The translations under genes and the position numbers were made by a program. Shown piece by piece: positions 23,454 to 32,633 of a stretch of DNA of 64,000 bases. Source of the stretch: Dictyobacter aurantiacus. GTDB taxonomy: Bacteria > Chloroflexota > Ktedonobacteria > Ktedonobacterales > Ktedonobacteraceae. Position 1 is the first letter of the stretch; each line of letters starts with the position of its first letter. The notes under the pieces are model-generated. The model had not been told where the DNA came from. It worked only from the letters and a program-made list of their open reading frames with translations, and searched no databases. Location: contig NZ_BIFQ01000001.1 of NCBI RefSeq assembly GCF_003967515.1, positions 4,092,001 through 4,156,000 on the forward strand, read 5' to 3'.

Positions 23454-26400
23454 ATGATGGCGAAGCATATTGGTAACCTACCACACGCGCTCGACGAAGA
23501 GGCCGAGCTGGCTCAACGTCTGGCCGGAAAGCAGCCGGCCGTTTTCCTCGATTACGATGGGACGCTGACCCCGATCCGCGATCGGCCGGAAGATGCCGTG
23601 ATATCAGATGGTATGCGCGAGGCGGTGCGCAGGCTGGCGGAGCGCGTTCCGGTGTGCGTGGTCAGTGGGCGCGACCGCAAGGTCGTACAGGAATTGATGG
23701 GCATCAACAGCCTGATTGTGGCGGGCAGCCACGGCTTTGATATCTGGAGTCCAGATGGTCGGGCCATCCAGCGTGAAGAGGGCGCCGCATTTGAAGGTCT
23801 GCTGCACGATGTGGAGATGCGGCTACGCGCCGACCTGGCCGACATCCCTGGCGCGTTGATCGAACCCAAGAAGAGCTCGGTGGCCGTCCACTATCGTCTC
23901 GTCACCGATGAGTACCGGCCCCGAATCAAAGAGATCGTTGACATGATTCTCGGCGAGCATCCAGATGAGCTCAAGGTTACTCCGGGCAAGATGGTCTTTG
24001 AGATTCAGCCGAAACTGGACTGGGACAAGGGGAAGGCGGTGCTCTATCTGCTGGAGGAGTTAAGCCTGGATCGAGGTGATGTGGTACCTATCTACCTGGG
24101 CGACGATATCACCGATGAGGACGCATTTCGGGCCCTGGCAGGACGTGGCATCGGCGTCTTTGTCGGACATGCCGATGATCCTGAGACCGTTGGACGTACC
24201 ACAGCCGCCGATTATGTGCTGAATACGATGGATGAGGTGGAGGGATTCCTCAACAGTCTGGCCGAGTTGGAGTCAGCAGAAGAAAAGCAGACGCTGCCCG
24301 GAGGCGCCCGGCCCAATCCAAATGATTGGACGCTTGCCTATGATTTCTTTGATCCCGAACAGGAGAGGTTGCGCGAGGTGCTGACCTCGACCGGAAACGG
24401 CTACTTCTGCACGCGTGGCAGTCTTGAGTGGGCCGACGTAGACGAGGTGCATTATCCGGGCACGTACGCGCATGGTTGTTATAATCGTGAGACGACCATC
24501 ATGGGTGGTCGGCCGGTGCTCAATGAGGACCTGGTGAATCTTCCCAATTGGCTCCTGCTCAAACTGCGCATTGGCAATGAAGAGCCGATCAGCCTGAAGA
24601 ACGTTGAGCTGCTGAGCTATCGGCACGCGGTCGATTTCCGCAACGCGACGGTGATACGCGAGATGCGCTTTCGCGATCGCCGGGGCCGTGAGACGACGCT
24701 GGTCAGCCGGCGTTTCGTTAGCATGGCGGATATGCATCAGGGGGCCCTGGAATGGACGATCACGGCCGAGAACTGGTCCGGTCCGGTCGAGGTGATTACC
24801 GCGCTCGACGCGCGCGTTATTAACCAGGGCGTCGCACGCTACCGCGAGCTTGAGGGCCGCCACCTGCATCCAGTGGCCAGCCGCACCCCACGTCCGGATA
24901 CCATCTCCTTAATCGTGCATACTCGCCAGTCGCGCATCTATGTGGCTGAGGCAGTAAGGACACGTGTCTATGGAGATGTTGGTGAACTAGAAGTTGAGCG
25001 CAGCCGTTACCTGATGGAGGACTACGCCCATCAGACGCTGGGATTTGATCTGTTACAGGGGCAGCCTGTGCGGGTTGAGAAGATGGTCTCGTTCTATACC
25101 TCGCGTGACCAGGCGATCAACGAACCCCTGACCAACGCCGAGAAGGCGGTCAAGCGTTTCGGTACCTTTGATGAAGCTTTTGAACAGCATCGGCGCGCAT
25201 GGGACGAGTTGTGGGACGATTGTGATATCCTGGTACCCAATGATGACCGGGTGCAGTTTCTGCTGCGCTTCCACGCCTCCCATGTGCTGCAGACCTGCTC
25301 TCCGCACACGGCCGATCTCGATGCCGGCGTCTCCGCGCGCGGTCTCAATGGAGAAGCCTATCGCGGCCACATCTTCTGGGATGAGCTCTACGTCTATCCC
25401 TTCCTGAATTTCCGCTTGCCAAAGATCACGCGCGGCCTGCTGATGTATCGCTACCGCAGGCTCGACGAGGCACGAGCGCTGGCCCGTGCCGCTGGCTACC
25501 GCGGCGCCATGTATCCCTGGCAGAGTGGCAGTGATGGTAAGGAAGAGACTCAGGTCGTGCACCTCAATCCTCGTTCCGGAGCGTGGGAGCCGGATCTGAG
25601 CCAGAATCAGAGACATGTGAGCGCGGCCATCTTCTACAACATCTGGCACTATATCCAGGCGACCGGTGATACCGATTTCTTGCTGGGGCCAGGAGCCGAG
25701 ATGATGATGGAGATCGCGCGTTTCTGGGCCAGCATCGCCCACTTCAATCCGCAGCGTGGCCGCTACGAGATCCATAGCGTCATGGGGCCGGACGAGTTCC
25801 ACGAGAAGTATCCCGACTCGGATCAGCCGGGTTTGCGCAATAACGCCTATACCAACGTGATGGTGGCCTGGATCTGTGATATCGCCAGTCGATTGCCCGA
25901 CATGCTGGCGGAACGCCGCCGCCGCGCGCTGGCGGAGCGCATCAACCTCACCAGCCAGGAGATTGAGACCTGGAGAGACATGAGCCGGAAGATGTATGTT
26001 CCCTTCCGGGATGACGGGATTATCAATCAGTTCGACGGCTGGGACAGGCTGGAGGACCTGAACTGGGATGCCTATCGCGAGAAGTATGGCAACATCCAGC
26101 GCCTCGACCGTATCCTGCGCGCGGAAGGGAAAGAGCCCGATCGCTACAAGCTATCGAAGCAGGCGGACACCGTACTGTTGTTCTACCTGTTCCGGCAGGA
26201 TGAGATGAAGGAGATCTTTGAGCGTCTGGGCTATGATTACTCGCCTGATATCCTGCGTAAGAACGTCGAGTACTATGATGCCCACACCTCGCATGGCTCT
26301 ACATTAAGCTTTGTATCCTATGCTGGTATCTATGCCGAGATCGACCTGGCAACCTCCTGGGAGCGCTATCTGGTGGCACTGGAGAGCGATGTCGGTGACA

Positions 26401-26711
26401 TCCAGGGCGGCACCACGGCCGAAGGCATCCACATGGGCGTGATGTCGGGGACGCTGGATCTGGTGCAGCGCAGCTATTTGGGCGAAGTGATTCGCGATGG
26501 TGTCCTCTACTTCAATCCCAAGCCCATTGAACAACTGCGTGGCCTGTCGCTGCCTATGCGCTTTAGAGGATTACTGATCAACGTTACCCTCGAAGAGGGG
26601 CGCCTGCGCGTCGGAGCCGAGGTCAACAGCCTCAATCAGTCCGTCAGAATAGGCGTCGGCAACCAGGTACGCGAGATCGGCTCGGGGGAAAGCTACACCT
26701 TTGAGCTTTAA
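23454..26711 (+). CDS. Trehalose-phosphatase / GH65 phosphorylase-hydrolase fusion
   Basis: A 1085-residue two-enzyme protein. Residues about 20-270 form an OtsB-type HAD phosphatase: FLDYDGTLTPI with the nucleophile Asp near 33, VSGRD, and YLGDDITDEDAF. From about 300 a GH65 module begins (NDWTLAYDFFDPEQERLREV, GNGYFCTRGSLEW), with the general acid Glu near 781 in MGPDEFHEKY and the late HTSHGSTLSF and QGGTTAEGIHMG motifs. GH65 enzymes phosphorolyse or hydrolyse trehalose, maltose or kojibiose. Mycobacterial OtsB1 (Rv2006) has related architecture with an additional N-terminal domain. The ATG at 23454 is chosen since upstream codons encode an unlikely hydrophobic run. Confidence 0.93.
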   Translation: MMAKHIGNLPHALDEEAELAQRLAGKQPAVFLDYDGTLTPIRDRPEDAVISDGMREAVRRLAERVPVCVVSGRDRKVVQELMGINSLIVAGSHGFDIWSPDGRAIQREEGAAFEGLLHDVEMRLRADLADIPGALIEPKKSSVAVHYRLVTDEYRPRIKEIVDMILGEHPDELKVTPGKMVFEIQPKLDWDKGKAVLYLLEELSLDRGDVVPIYLGDDITDEDAFRALAGRGIGVFVGHADDPETVGRTTAADYVLNTMDEVEGFLNSLAELESAEEKQTLPGGARPNPNDWTLAYDFFDPEQERLREVLTSTGNGYFCTRGSLEWADVDEVHYPGTYAHGCYNRETTIMGGRPVLNEDLVNLPNWLLLKLRIGNEEPISLKNVELLSYRHAVDFRNATVIREMRFRDRRGRETTLVSRRFVSMADMHQGALEWTITAENWSGPVEVITALDARVINQGVARYRELEGRHLHPVASRTPRPDTISLIVHTRQSRIYVAEAVRTRVYGDVGELEVERSRYLMEDYAHQTLGFDLLQGQPVRVEKMVSFYTSRDQAINEPLTNAEKAVKRFGTFDEAFEQHRRAWDELWDDCDILVPNDDRVQFLLRFHASHVLQTCSPHTADLDAGVSARGLNGEAYRGHIFWDELYVYPFLNFRLPKITRGLLMYRYRRLDEARALARAAGYRGAMYPWQSGSDGKEETQVVHLNPRSGAWEPDLSQNQRHVSAAIFYNIWHYIQATGDTDFLLGPGAEMMMEIARFWASIAHFNPQRGRYEIHSVMGPDEFHEKYPDSDQPGLRNNAYTNVMVAWICDIASRLPDMLAERRRRALAERINLTSQEIETWRDMSRKMYVPFRDDGIINQFDGWDRLEDLNWDAYREKYGNIQRLDRILRAEGKEPDRYKLSKQADTVLLFYLFRQDEMKEIFERLGYDYSPDILRKNVEYYDAHTSHGSTLSFVSYAGIYAEIDLATSWERYLVALESDVGDIQGGTTAEGIHMGVMSGTLDLVQRSYLGEVIRDGVLYFNPKPIEQLRGLSLPMRFRGLLINVTLEEGRLRVGAEVNSLNQSVRIGVGNQVREIGSGESYTFEL

Positions 26712-26725
26712 ATAGAGATTGCCCG

Positions 26726-26793
26726 CGCAATGTAGGAGAGTCATGTTACACGGGCGCAACCGCGCCCGTGTAACATGACTCTCCTACATTGCG
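26726..26793. repeat. Palindrome P5 between convergent genes
   Basis: Perfect 32-base arms (26726-26757, 26762-26793) surround a 4-base loop AACC, with the apex CGGGCGC/GCGCCCG. It fills nearly the whole gap between the convergent TPP-GH65 and Tet-like genes, so it may terminate both. No T-run is present on either side. Confidence 0.92.
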
Positions 26794-26802
26794 TGCCCAT
26801 GC

Positions 26803-28788
26803 TTAGTAGGCGTGAAGGACGTGGAGTAGATAGTCGTTACGGTTCAAGGGATTAAAGTCTGCGCGCTTCCTGGTGGGGAAGGCGCCCTCTATCTGGCGAA
26901 ATCCGCCTGGCCTGGTCAGCAGGATGCCTTCACCCTCGGTAAAAGAGTTCAGGCTTCTTTTGAATGCCTCCGTAGTTGCCACTGGCAGCATTCCCGTTAA
27001 CAGGAAGGTGTCACCGCGCAGCAGCGGTTTGTCAAAGAGTGCCCTGGATGCTGATAATTTATACATTGCTTTGCTGATAGCAGAGACGGGAGCGCTCAAC
27101 TCAAACTGGTGCAGCGGCTCATAGACGGTGGTGCCCGCGCGTGTGAGCGCCTCCATCAGAACGAGCGGTACCAGCTTACGGAAATCGCCTGCTACCGTGA
27201 CTGGACTGGAATAGCCGGTATGGGTCAGGATTACCGTAATATCGGTAACCTCCCAGCCGTAGAGCCCCTGTTTTAATACCTCGCGTGCCGTCTCCTCAAT
27301 CGCCCGGTGGAATGGGAGGGGTAGCGACCCAAGCTTGACCTCTAACTTATAGCAGACGCCGCTATTGGTGGTGCCTGGCTCAACCCTGAATCCGATAGTT
27401 GCGGCGAATGGGTTTTCCGCCGCCGTTATCATTTCCAATGCCTGTCCTGTTCCGGCGGGTTTTTCGATACAGACCACCCTGGTCTCGGAGAAGCGAACCT
27501 CCAGGTTATATTTTTCCTGCAGCATTGCCTCGATGACTTCCTTCTGCACCTCACCGAAGATGCGTAGATAGAGCTCATGGTGGAAGGTATCCTTGAGCAC
27601 CTTGATCAATGGATCTTCTTCCGCCATCTCCACCAGGGCCCGGTAGAGCTGTTGCGTTTGTGATGGATCTTTTGCCTCGATGCGCGCCTCCATTTGAGGC
27701 TCCACAAAGTGCAGGTCTTTAATCCTGTCAGATCGTTCGCCTATGATATCGCCGATGCAGACCTGCTTAAATCCCCAGATCTTGCAGAACTCACCGGCTT
27801 CTATGGTCGAGGCCTGAACCGTCCTCCCTTCATTGAACAGGTGCAGTTTTTTGACTTTTTCTTGATATGTATCGACCTCCTGTATATCAGTATTGCGGCT
27901 CACTGGAACGTATGCCCTGACATTGATGCTGCCCGAGAATAGCCTGACATAAGCGATCTTTTCGCTGGCCGTCTCTTTCTCGATCTTAAAGACGACACCA
28001 GATAGCGGAGCATCCTTCAGACCGCTGTTGGTGGGGAAGAATGTTGCCACTCCCGTGAGCAGTTCGGTAACGCCGATGCCGGTGATGGCCGAGCCAAAGA
28101 AGATCGGGTAAAGCTTTACCTCGCGGACCTGATTCGTCAGTGCTCTTCTGATCCGCTCCTCTGGTAGCGGTTCGTCGCGTAGATAAGCGGCCAGCAGACG
28201 GTCATCGTTGAGGGTGAGCATCTCTAAACATTCTTCGAAGAAGCCTGGATCGGTATCGCGACAAAAACGATGCTCGACGATAAACGCTTCCTTCGTGCCT
28301 ATCTTTTCAGGTGTGGAGAGGGGAAGTACACACTCGGTCAGTTTTTCCTTGATGTGTTGGATGAGCGAAGCGGACTGCGCACCTCGGCGATCGATCTTGT
28401 TGATAAAGATGATGGTAGGGATGCCAAGCTTTGCCAGGATGGCCATGAGGAACTTTGTCTGGGCCTGAACTCCTTCCACGGCCGAGATCACCAGGATTGC
28501 CCCATCCAGCACGCTGAATGAGCGCTCAACTTCTGCGATAAAGTCGGCGTGTCCAGGGGTGTCAATGAGATTAACTTTGAGATCGTGATCCCGTACAAAA
28601 AAGGATACGATCGAGGCTTTAATGGTGATGCCTCTTCTTTTTTCCAGTTCTAGAGAATCGGTCTGGGTATTTCCTTGATCAACGCGCCCAATTTCGGCGA
28701 TAACATTCGTCTCAAACAGTATGCGCTCCGTCAGGCTTGTCTTTCCAGCGTCCACGTGCGCGACGATGCCAATGTTCACTACCTGCAT
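26803..28788 (-). CDS. Tet(M)/OtrA-type ribosomal protection GTPase
   Basis: The 661-residue product is an EF-G paralogue. G1 reads AHVDAGKTSLTE, the switch region RRGITIKAS, G3 DTPGHADF and G4 NKIDRRG. The length and the lack of EF-G-specific segments match tetracycline ribosomal protection proteins such as OtrA (663 residues). Such proteins eject tetracycline from the ribosome. Whether this one gives resistance is not shown by sequence. A promoter and a possible leader frame lie upstream, and AGAGGA precedes the ATG. Confidence 0.92.
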   Translation of the reverse strand: MQVVNIGIVAHVDAGKTSLTERILFETNVIAEIGRVDQGNTQTDSLELEKRRGITIKASIVSFFVRDHDLKVNLIDTPGHADFIAEVERSFSVLDGAILVISAVEGVQAQTKFLMAILAKLGIPTIIFINKIDRRGAQSASLIQHIKEKLTECVLPLSTPEKIGTKEAFIVEHRFCRDTDPGFFEECLEMLTLNDDRLLAAYLRDEPLPEERIRRALTNQVREVKLYPIFFGSAITGIGVTELLTGVATFFPTNSGLKDAPLSGVVFKIEKETASEKIAYVRLFSGSINVRAYVPVSRNTDIQEVDTYQEKVKKLHLFNEGRTVQASTIEAGEFCKIWGFKQVCIGDIIGERSDRIKDLHFVEPQMEARIEAKDPSQTQQLYRALVEMAEEDPLIKVLKDTFHHELYLRIFGEVQKEVIEAMLQEKYNLEVRFSETRVVCIEKPAGTGQALEMITAAENPFAATIGFRVEPGTTNSGVCYKLEVKLGSLPLPFHRAIEETAREVLKQGLYGWEVTDITVILTHTGYSSPVTVAGDFRKLVPLVLMEALTRAGTTVYEPLHQFELSAPVSAISKAMYKLSASRALFDKPLLRGDTFLLTGMLPVATTEAFKRSLNSFTEGEGILLTRPGGFRQIEGAFPTRKRADFNPLNRNDYLLHVLHAY

Positions 28789-28864
28789 GCAGTAAATTCC
28801 TCTGTATATGCTGTTCTTCTATTCTCATTTCAATCTCCTTATGAATAATGTTGAATTGCCGCAT
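28712..28864 (-). CDS. Possible leader peptide overlapping the Tet-like gene start
   Basis: A 50-codon frame begins at an ATG (28864) with GACAGGAG 9 bases before it, and runs 77 bases into the GTPase gene in another frame. A second in-frame ATG (28828) is preceded by AAGGAG. It begins MRQFNIIHKEIEM and has no family likeness. Overlapping leader frames upstream of ribosomal-protection genes can couple translation or sense ribosome stalling. This is a weak call; it could be chance. Confidence 0.3.
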   Translation of the reverse strand: MRQFNIIHKEIEMRIEEQHIQRNLLHAGSEHWHRRARGRWKDKPDGAHTV

Positions 28865-28923
28865 TTGATGATTCTCCTGTCTTTTTGTGATAAAGCTACT
28901 GTGTAGCAACATTGAGTGGTTGT

Positions 28924-28953
28924 ACCATATATGATGTGAGGCTGCTTTGTCAA
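28924..28953 (-). promoter_or_regulatory. Sigma-70-type promoter for Tet-like gene
   Basis: On the minus strand TTGACA (28953-28948) is followed after 18 bases by TATGGT (28929-28924). Transcription would begin near 28917, leaving a leader of about 130 bases before the GTPase start and including the possible leader peptide. A 16-base-spaced TATATG overlaps the same -10 region. Confidence 0.5.
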
Positions 28954-29003
28954 GCTTTGTTAAGCGTGAGCAATAAATACATGCACCCATATAAAAATGG
29001 CCT

Positions 29004-29120
29004 ATGAGCACCTCCGGTGCTCAACAACCCGTAGTGTATTGGTGCAACAGGGGTGCATCCGCGCCCCTGTTGCACCAATACATAAAACCGCGACGGCCGC
29101 TGATGCGGCCGCCCGTAAGA
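29004..29120. repeat. Composite palindromic repeat, P6 copy
   Basis: All three parts are present. Hairpin A is TGAGCACC-TCC-GGTGCTCA (29005-29023). Hairpin B has 22-base arms (29035-29056, 29061-29082) with one G-T type mismatch, loop ATCC and apex GGGGTGC/GCGCCCC. Module C is 29089-29120 with CGGCCGC and GCGGCCGCCCGTAAG. The element lies between two minus-strand genes. Confidence 0.9.
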
Positions 29121-29134
29121 CACCCTCTAAAAAG

Positions 29135-29185
29135 CACCTATGAGTCATCCCGGATGTTTCAAACATCCGGGATGACTCATAGGTG
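29135..29185. repeat. Palindrome P7
   Basis: Perfect 25-base arms (29135-29159, 29161-29185) surround a single C. It lacks the GCGC apex of the composite family. It lies 16 bases beyond the stop of the membrane protein gene on the minus strand and may end its transcript. Confidence 0.9.
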
Positions 29186-29201
29186 GATTCTCGAATGAAG
29201 T

Positions 29202-30050
29202 TTATACCTGTTTGCGGTCGATGTCTTTGTGGGTAATGGTCATGTAGGCGACGAGGGCGATGATCAGGACTGTCAGTACCAGGCTGATCGTTCCTGTGCC
29301 GAAGCCGATGCCACCGGCATCGCGGGGTTTGCCCATCCAGTCGGCGAAGGAGGCGCCCAGCGGTCGCGTCATGATGTAGGCGAACCAGAAGGCCAGAATC
29401 TCGTTTAAGCCCAGCAGCCAGCAGGCGAGGCCCGGCAGGGCGAACAGTACGATGAAGAGGAGCCCGGAGGTCAGGTAGCCCAGGTGCAGGGTGGTAGCGG
29501 TCATATCGCCCAGGGCCGTACCGAGCGCGAACGTGGTGATGATCGTCATCCAGTAAAAGAGCTCGCGGCGCAGCGTGTAGATGCTATGGATTGCCAGCGT
29601 CTTTTCGGTCGCGTACCAGGCGCCAAAGATAACGGCCAGCGCGACCGCGAAGAAGATGGTCGAGGTCAGATAGGGGATGCCCAGTCCGATATGGAGTACA
29701 TCGGCGGCCATCGTGCCGAAGATAGCAACCATCACAACGGCGAACCAGTAGACCGCCGGTATATAGCGGCGCACCACAAGCTGTAAAACGAGTGCGATAC
29801 ATAAACCAAAGGCCCCGATAGCGACCGCGATCACCGGATCGATATGGTTGACCATATAGTCGGAGGTCGTTTCGCCCATCGCGGTTGTCAACAATTTGAT
29901 GATCCAGAAGAAGATGGTAATTTCAGGAACCTTTTTGAGAAGATGTACGGCCTTATGCACAGGTTGTGCCGCCATATTATTGTGTCCCGGGATGGAACTG
30001 GCGGCATCAAACTGCGCGTCAGACTGGCCCTGTGAGGTAGGATTGCTCAT
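29202..30050 (-). CDS. Multi-spanning membrane protein, COG4705-like
   Basis: A 282-residue protein with a soluble N-terminus and about eight membrane helices. It seems to be built from two related halves: FFWIIKLLTTAMGETTSDY in the first and TTFALGTALGDMTATTLHLG in the second, with AFWFAYIMTRPLGASFADW near the end. I recall this pattern from an uncharacterised family (COG4705, repeat-containing inner-membrane proteins). The acidic residues inside helices could bind a cation, which is inference. It is followed by palindrome P7. Confidence 0.85.
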   Translation of the reverse strand: MSNPTSQGQSDAQFDAASSIPGHNNMAAQPVHKAVHLLKKVPEITIFFWIIKLLTTAMGETTSDYMVNHIDPVIAVAIGAFGLCIALVLQLVVRRYIPAVYWFAVVMVAIFGTMAADVLHIGLGIPYLTSTIFFAVALAVIFGAWYATEKTLAIHSIYTLRRELFYWMTIITTFALGTALGDMTATTLHLGYLTSGLLFIVLFALPGLACWLLGLNEILAFWFAYIMTRPLGASFADWMGKPRDAGGIGFGTGTISLVLTVLIIALVAYMTITHKDIDRKQV

Positions 30051-30273
30051 GTACGATTTTTCCCCGCTACTGATACGATATTTTCGCCATTGATTTTCAT
30101 ATATTCATAAGAAACAAAAGAAATTTATTATTTTAGTTCACCCTTCATATTGATCGTATCATATCGAAGAATGCCCATCATACGTTGTGGTACTCTTGCC
30201 TCAGGACCATAGGAGGCTGGCTGAAACATGGTCAGGCCGCTTAACTGCAGCCTGACATAACCTGAACCAGTAC

Positions 30274-31125
30274 CTACGCGGGAGGGCCGCGACGAATATG
30301 CTCGCGATACGCCGCGAAGGATTGTTCCGTCACCTGGTCGGTCGGTTCCAGTTCGATCCACCACGTCGCTCCCGCGTCGCTATACTGTCGCACCAGTTCA
30401 GCATTCTGATGCTTATCCTCGGACGGCTTCACATTCAGGGCCACGTCAAAGGGACCCGTTGCTATGCGATTGGCGTTGATATAAGAGATGGCCTCGCGTA
30501 CCTCTGCGGGCGTCAGCATCCGGCCCGTATCCTGGTTGTTGGTCATGAGATAGATACCGTCCCAGCGCGCCGCTCTGCGCAATGGCTTGCGGCGCGGCCA
30601 ACCGCCCGCGAGCCAGATAGGGATGCGTGGGGATTGCAGGGGTCCGGGCTGCAGGCTCACGTCGTGAATCTGATAGTGCTTGCCATCGAAGCTAAAGGTT
30701 TCGCCGCTCCAGAAGCCATCCAGGATAGCCAGGCCCTCATCCAACTTCTCGGCGCGAATGTGGGGATCGAAGCTCTCACCGAACGGGGTAAAGTCGAGAT
30801 CGTGATAGCCCAGTGCGGCCCCGAAGATCAGGCGTCCATTGGACAGGTGGTCGAGACCCACGCTCTCGCGCGCCACCTGCCAGGGGCGGCGGCGTGGCAG
30901 TGGCGTGAGGAAGGCCCCGAGCTTGATGCGCTGGGTACGCATAGCGATCGCCGCCAGGGCGATCCAGGGATCTACCACCGGAATCTCAGGATGCCCCGGC
31001 ATAAAAATCGTATCCCACAGAAAGAAACCATCCCAGCCCGCCTCTTCTGCCTCAACCGCCAGTTCGGCCAATGTGCGTGGGTCGGCGAATGCCCCCGCCG
31101 TCGGAATATCCAGACCATACTGCAT
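30274..31125 (-). CDS. LLM-class flavin-dependent oxidoreductase (1)
   Basis: About 283 residues with the luciferase-like TIM-barrel text: MQYGLDIPTAGAFADPRTLA, AEEAGWDGFFLWDTIF, IALAAIAMRTQRIKLGAFLT, RESVGLDHLSNGRLIFGAALG and PIWLAGGWPRRKPLRRAARW. Members use FMNH2 or F420 to oxidise diverse substrates; the substrate here is unknown. The start at 31125 follows AAGGGAGAG. It is one of three such genes in the window (see also 31246 and 48589). Confidence 0.93.
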   Translation of the reverse strand: MQYGLDIPTAGAFADPRTLAELAVEAEEAGWDGFFLWDTIFMPGHPEIPVVDPWIALAAIAMRTQRIKLGAFLTPLPRRRPWQVARESVGLDHLSNGRLIFGAALGYHDLDFTPFGESFDPHIRAEKLDEGLAILDGFWSGETFSFDGKHYQIHDVSLQPGPLQSPRIPIWLAGGWPRRKPLRRAARWDGIYLMTNNQDTGRMLTPAEVREAISYINANRIATGPFDVALNVKPSEDKHQNAELVRQYSDAGATWWIELEPTDQVTEQSFAAYREHIRRGPPA

Positions 31126-31245
31126 CGTGATTGACTCTCCCTTCATTGATTGTTGAATGCATTTCAAGGGAGAGTCTATCTTATCTTGTTGACATCTTCT
31201 GTCATATTTTCATGCCATCACATGTAACCTGCACATGGCGGCAGA

Positions 31246-32307
31246 TTATAGTGACTGCTCGGCGACGATGGATGTGGTGGCGGTTTCGCGCCGCACCACT
31301 GGGGCGACTTTAGTCCCAAACAGCTCGATGGCATGCATGACTTTGTTGTGAGGTAGCGCGCCGACGCTGGTCTGCATCAGTAAGCGCTGGTGACCGAAGA
31401 TTTTGTGCTGGAAGAGGATCTTTTCTGTAACCTCCTCGGGGCTTCCCACCAGTAGCGCGCCGTGCAATGAACTGGCGGCATCATACTGGTTCCGAATCAT
31501 CTTGCCCCAGCCGCGCTCGCGTCCCAGCATATTCATCATCTCCATGTAGTATAGGGCGTGCTCATCCCTGGCCGCCTGCGAGGTGTCCGCGATATAGCCA
31601 TGCGAGTTGATGCTGATCGGTAGGGTAGAAGGATCATGTCCGGCGTGCTGAGCCGCCTGGCGATAGAGTCTGGCTAAAGGCGCGAAGCGTGCGGGCTCTC
31701 CACCAATGATGGCGATTGCCAGTGGCAGCCCCAGGAGACCCGCGCGCTGCACCGAAGCAGGCGTGCCGCCAACGGCGATCCAGACCGGCAGTGGATTCTG
31801 GATGGGGCGAGGATAGACGCCCAGGTTATCAAGGGTTGGGCGATGCTGCCCCGACCAGGTAACACGTTCAGACTCGCGGATGCGCAGGAGTAGATCGAGC
31901 TTTTCGGTGAACAATTCATCATAATCGTCGAGATCATAGCCAAAGAGCGGGAAGGACTCGATGAACGAGCCGCGCCCGGCCATGATCTCCGCGCGTCCAC
32001 CGGAGAGCAGGTCGAGCGTCGCGAAATTCTGGAACACGCGCACCGGATCATCCGAGCTCAAGACGGTCACCGCGCTGGTCAGGCGGATTTTCTTTGTGCG
32101 TTCGGCGGCAGCGGCCAGCACCACAGCGGGCGTCGAGACCGCGTATCCAGGGCGATGGTGCTCGCCGACTCCAAACACATCGAGGCCAACCTGGTCGGCC
32201 AGCTCAATCTCTTCTATAAGGTCGCGCAGCCGCTGTGCGGGGCTGATCGTCTCCCCGGTCAATGGAGAAGGCATCACATCTGCGAACGTATAAAATCCCA
32301 GTTCCAT
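31246..32307 (-). CDS. LLM-class flavin-dependent oxidoreductase (2)
   Basis: About 353 residues, with the bacterial-luciferase-like features GLDVFGVGEHHRPGYAVS, TPAVVLAAAAERTKKIRL, TSAVTVLSSDDPVRVFQNF and GRAEIMAGRGSFIESF. The GEHH motif and the longer length place it in the group of putative FMN-dependent monooxygenases often annotated as LLM or CE1758 family. AAGGAG lies 5 bases before the chosen ATG at 32307. A palindrome at 32400-32418 in its upstream region may be an operator. Confidence 0.93.
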   Translation of the reverse strand: MELGFYTFADVMPSPLTGETISPAQRLRDLIEEIELADQVGLDVFGVGEHHRPGYAVSTPAVVLAAAAERTKKIRLTSAVTVLSSDDPVRVFQNFATLDLLSGGRAEIMAGRGSFIESFPLFGYDLDDYDELFTEKLDLLLRIRESERVTWSGQHRPTLDNLGVYPRPIQNPLPVWIAVGGTPASVQRAGLLGLPLAIAIIGGEPARFAPLARLYRQAAQHAGHDPSTLPISINSHGYIADTSQAARDEHALYYMEMMNMLGRERGWGKMIRNQYDAASSLHGALLVGSPEEVTEKILFQHKIFGHQRLLMQTSVGALPHNKVMHAIELFGTKVAPVVRRETATTSIVAEQSL

Positions 32308-32399
32308 TAGAACTCCTTGCAGGGCGTGTATGGCGGAAGTGCGCGCGGCCCCAGTCTGGATATGGACAGCAATGCCGGCTGCCCTATCCTTTCTAACTA

Positions 32400-32418
32400 A
32401 TTGTATGTAACTTACAAT
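32400..32418. promoter_or_regulatory. Palindromic operator-like site upstream of LLM gene
   Basis: ATTGTATGTAACTTACAAT is a 19-base palindrome with only two broken base pairs (ATTGTAnGTnACnTACAAT). It lies 93 bases upstream of the LLM gene start on the minus strand. Sites of this form are typical for dimeric winged-helix regulators (MarR or HxlR type). No such regulator is adjacent. The rest of the 32308-32633 gap shows only a GC-rich repeat near 32576. Confidence 0.45.
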
Positions 32419-32573
32419 AATATTGTACGCGCGAACGCCCTTAACCGTCAAGCTGGTGGATGTGCCAGACACACTTTTTACAGGGGGTACTAAAAATCTT
32501 CATAAGGAAATCTGCACGCTGGTAGAAAAGACCGGCGCGCAGAATGATGAAAGCTGGTTTTTTTTGTGGGTTG

Positions 32574-32606
32574 GTGCCGGGCTTGCCCCGGCTTGCCGCG
32601 AAGCGG
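32574..32606. repeat. Small GC-rich double-hairpin repeat, copy 1
   Basis: GCCGGGCTTGCCCCGGC (32576-32592) is a hairpin followed by a second one, GCCGC-GAA-GCGGC (32594-32606). The first hairpin recurs in reverse at 60959-60975 and in part at 63446-63460. At the second site the following hairpin reads GTCGC-GCA-GCGAC, with changed bases that still pair. Confidence 0.6.
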
Positions 32607-32633
32607 CCCCAGGCGTCGGGGGATAGGAGGGGA

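Noticed and set aside
24273..25802. Minus-strand frames within the TPP-GH65 gene
   Set aside because: They lie fully inside a well-supported gene in high-GC DNA, where long antisense frames arise by chance.
28984..29011. Extended 99-codon frame upstream of the Tet-like gene
   Set aside because: The part before 28864 overlaps the promoter region and hairpin A of the repeat; only the shorter leader frame has a ribosome site.
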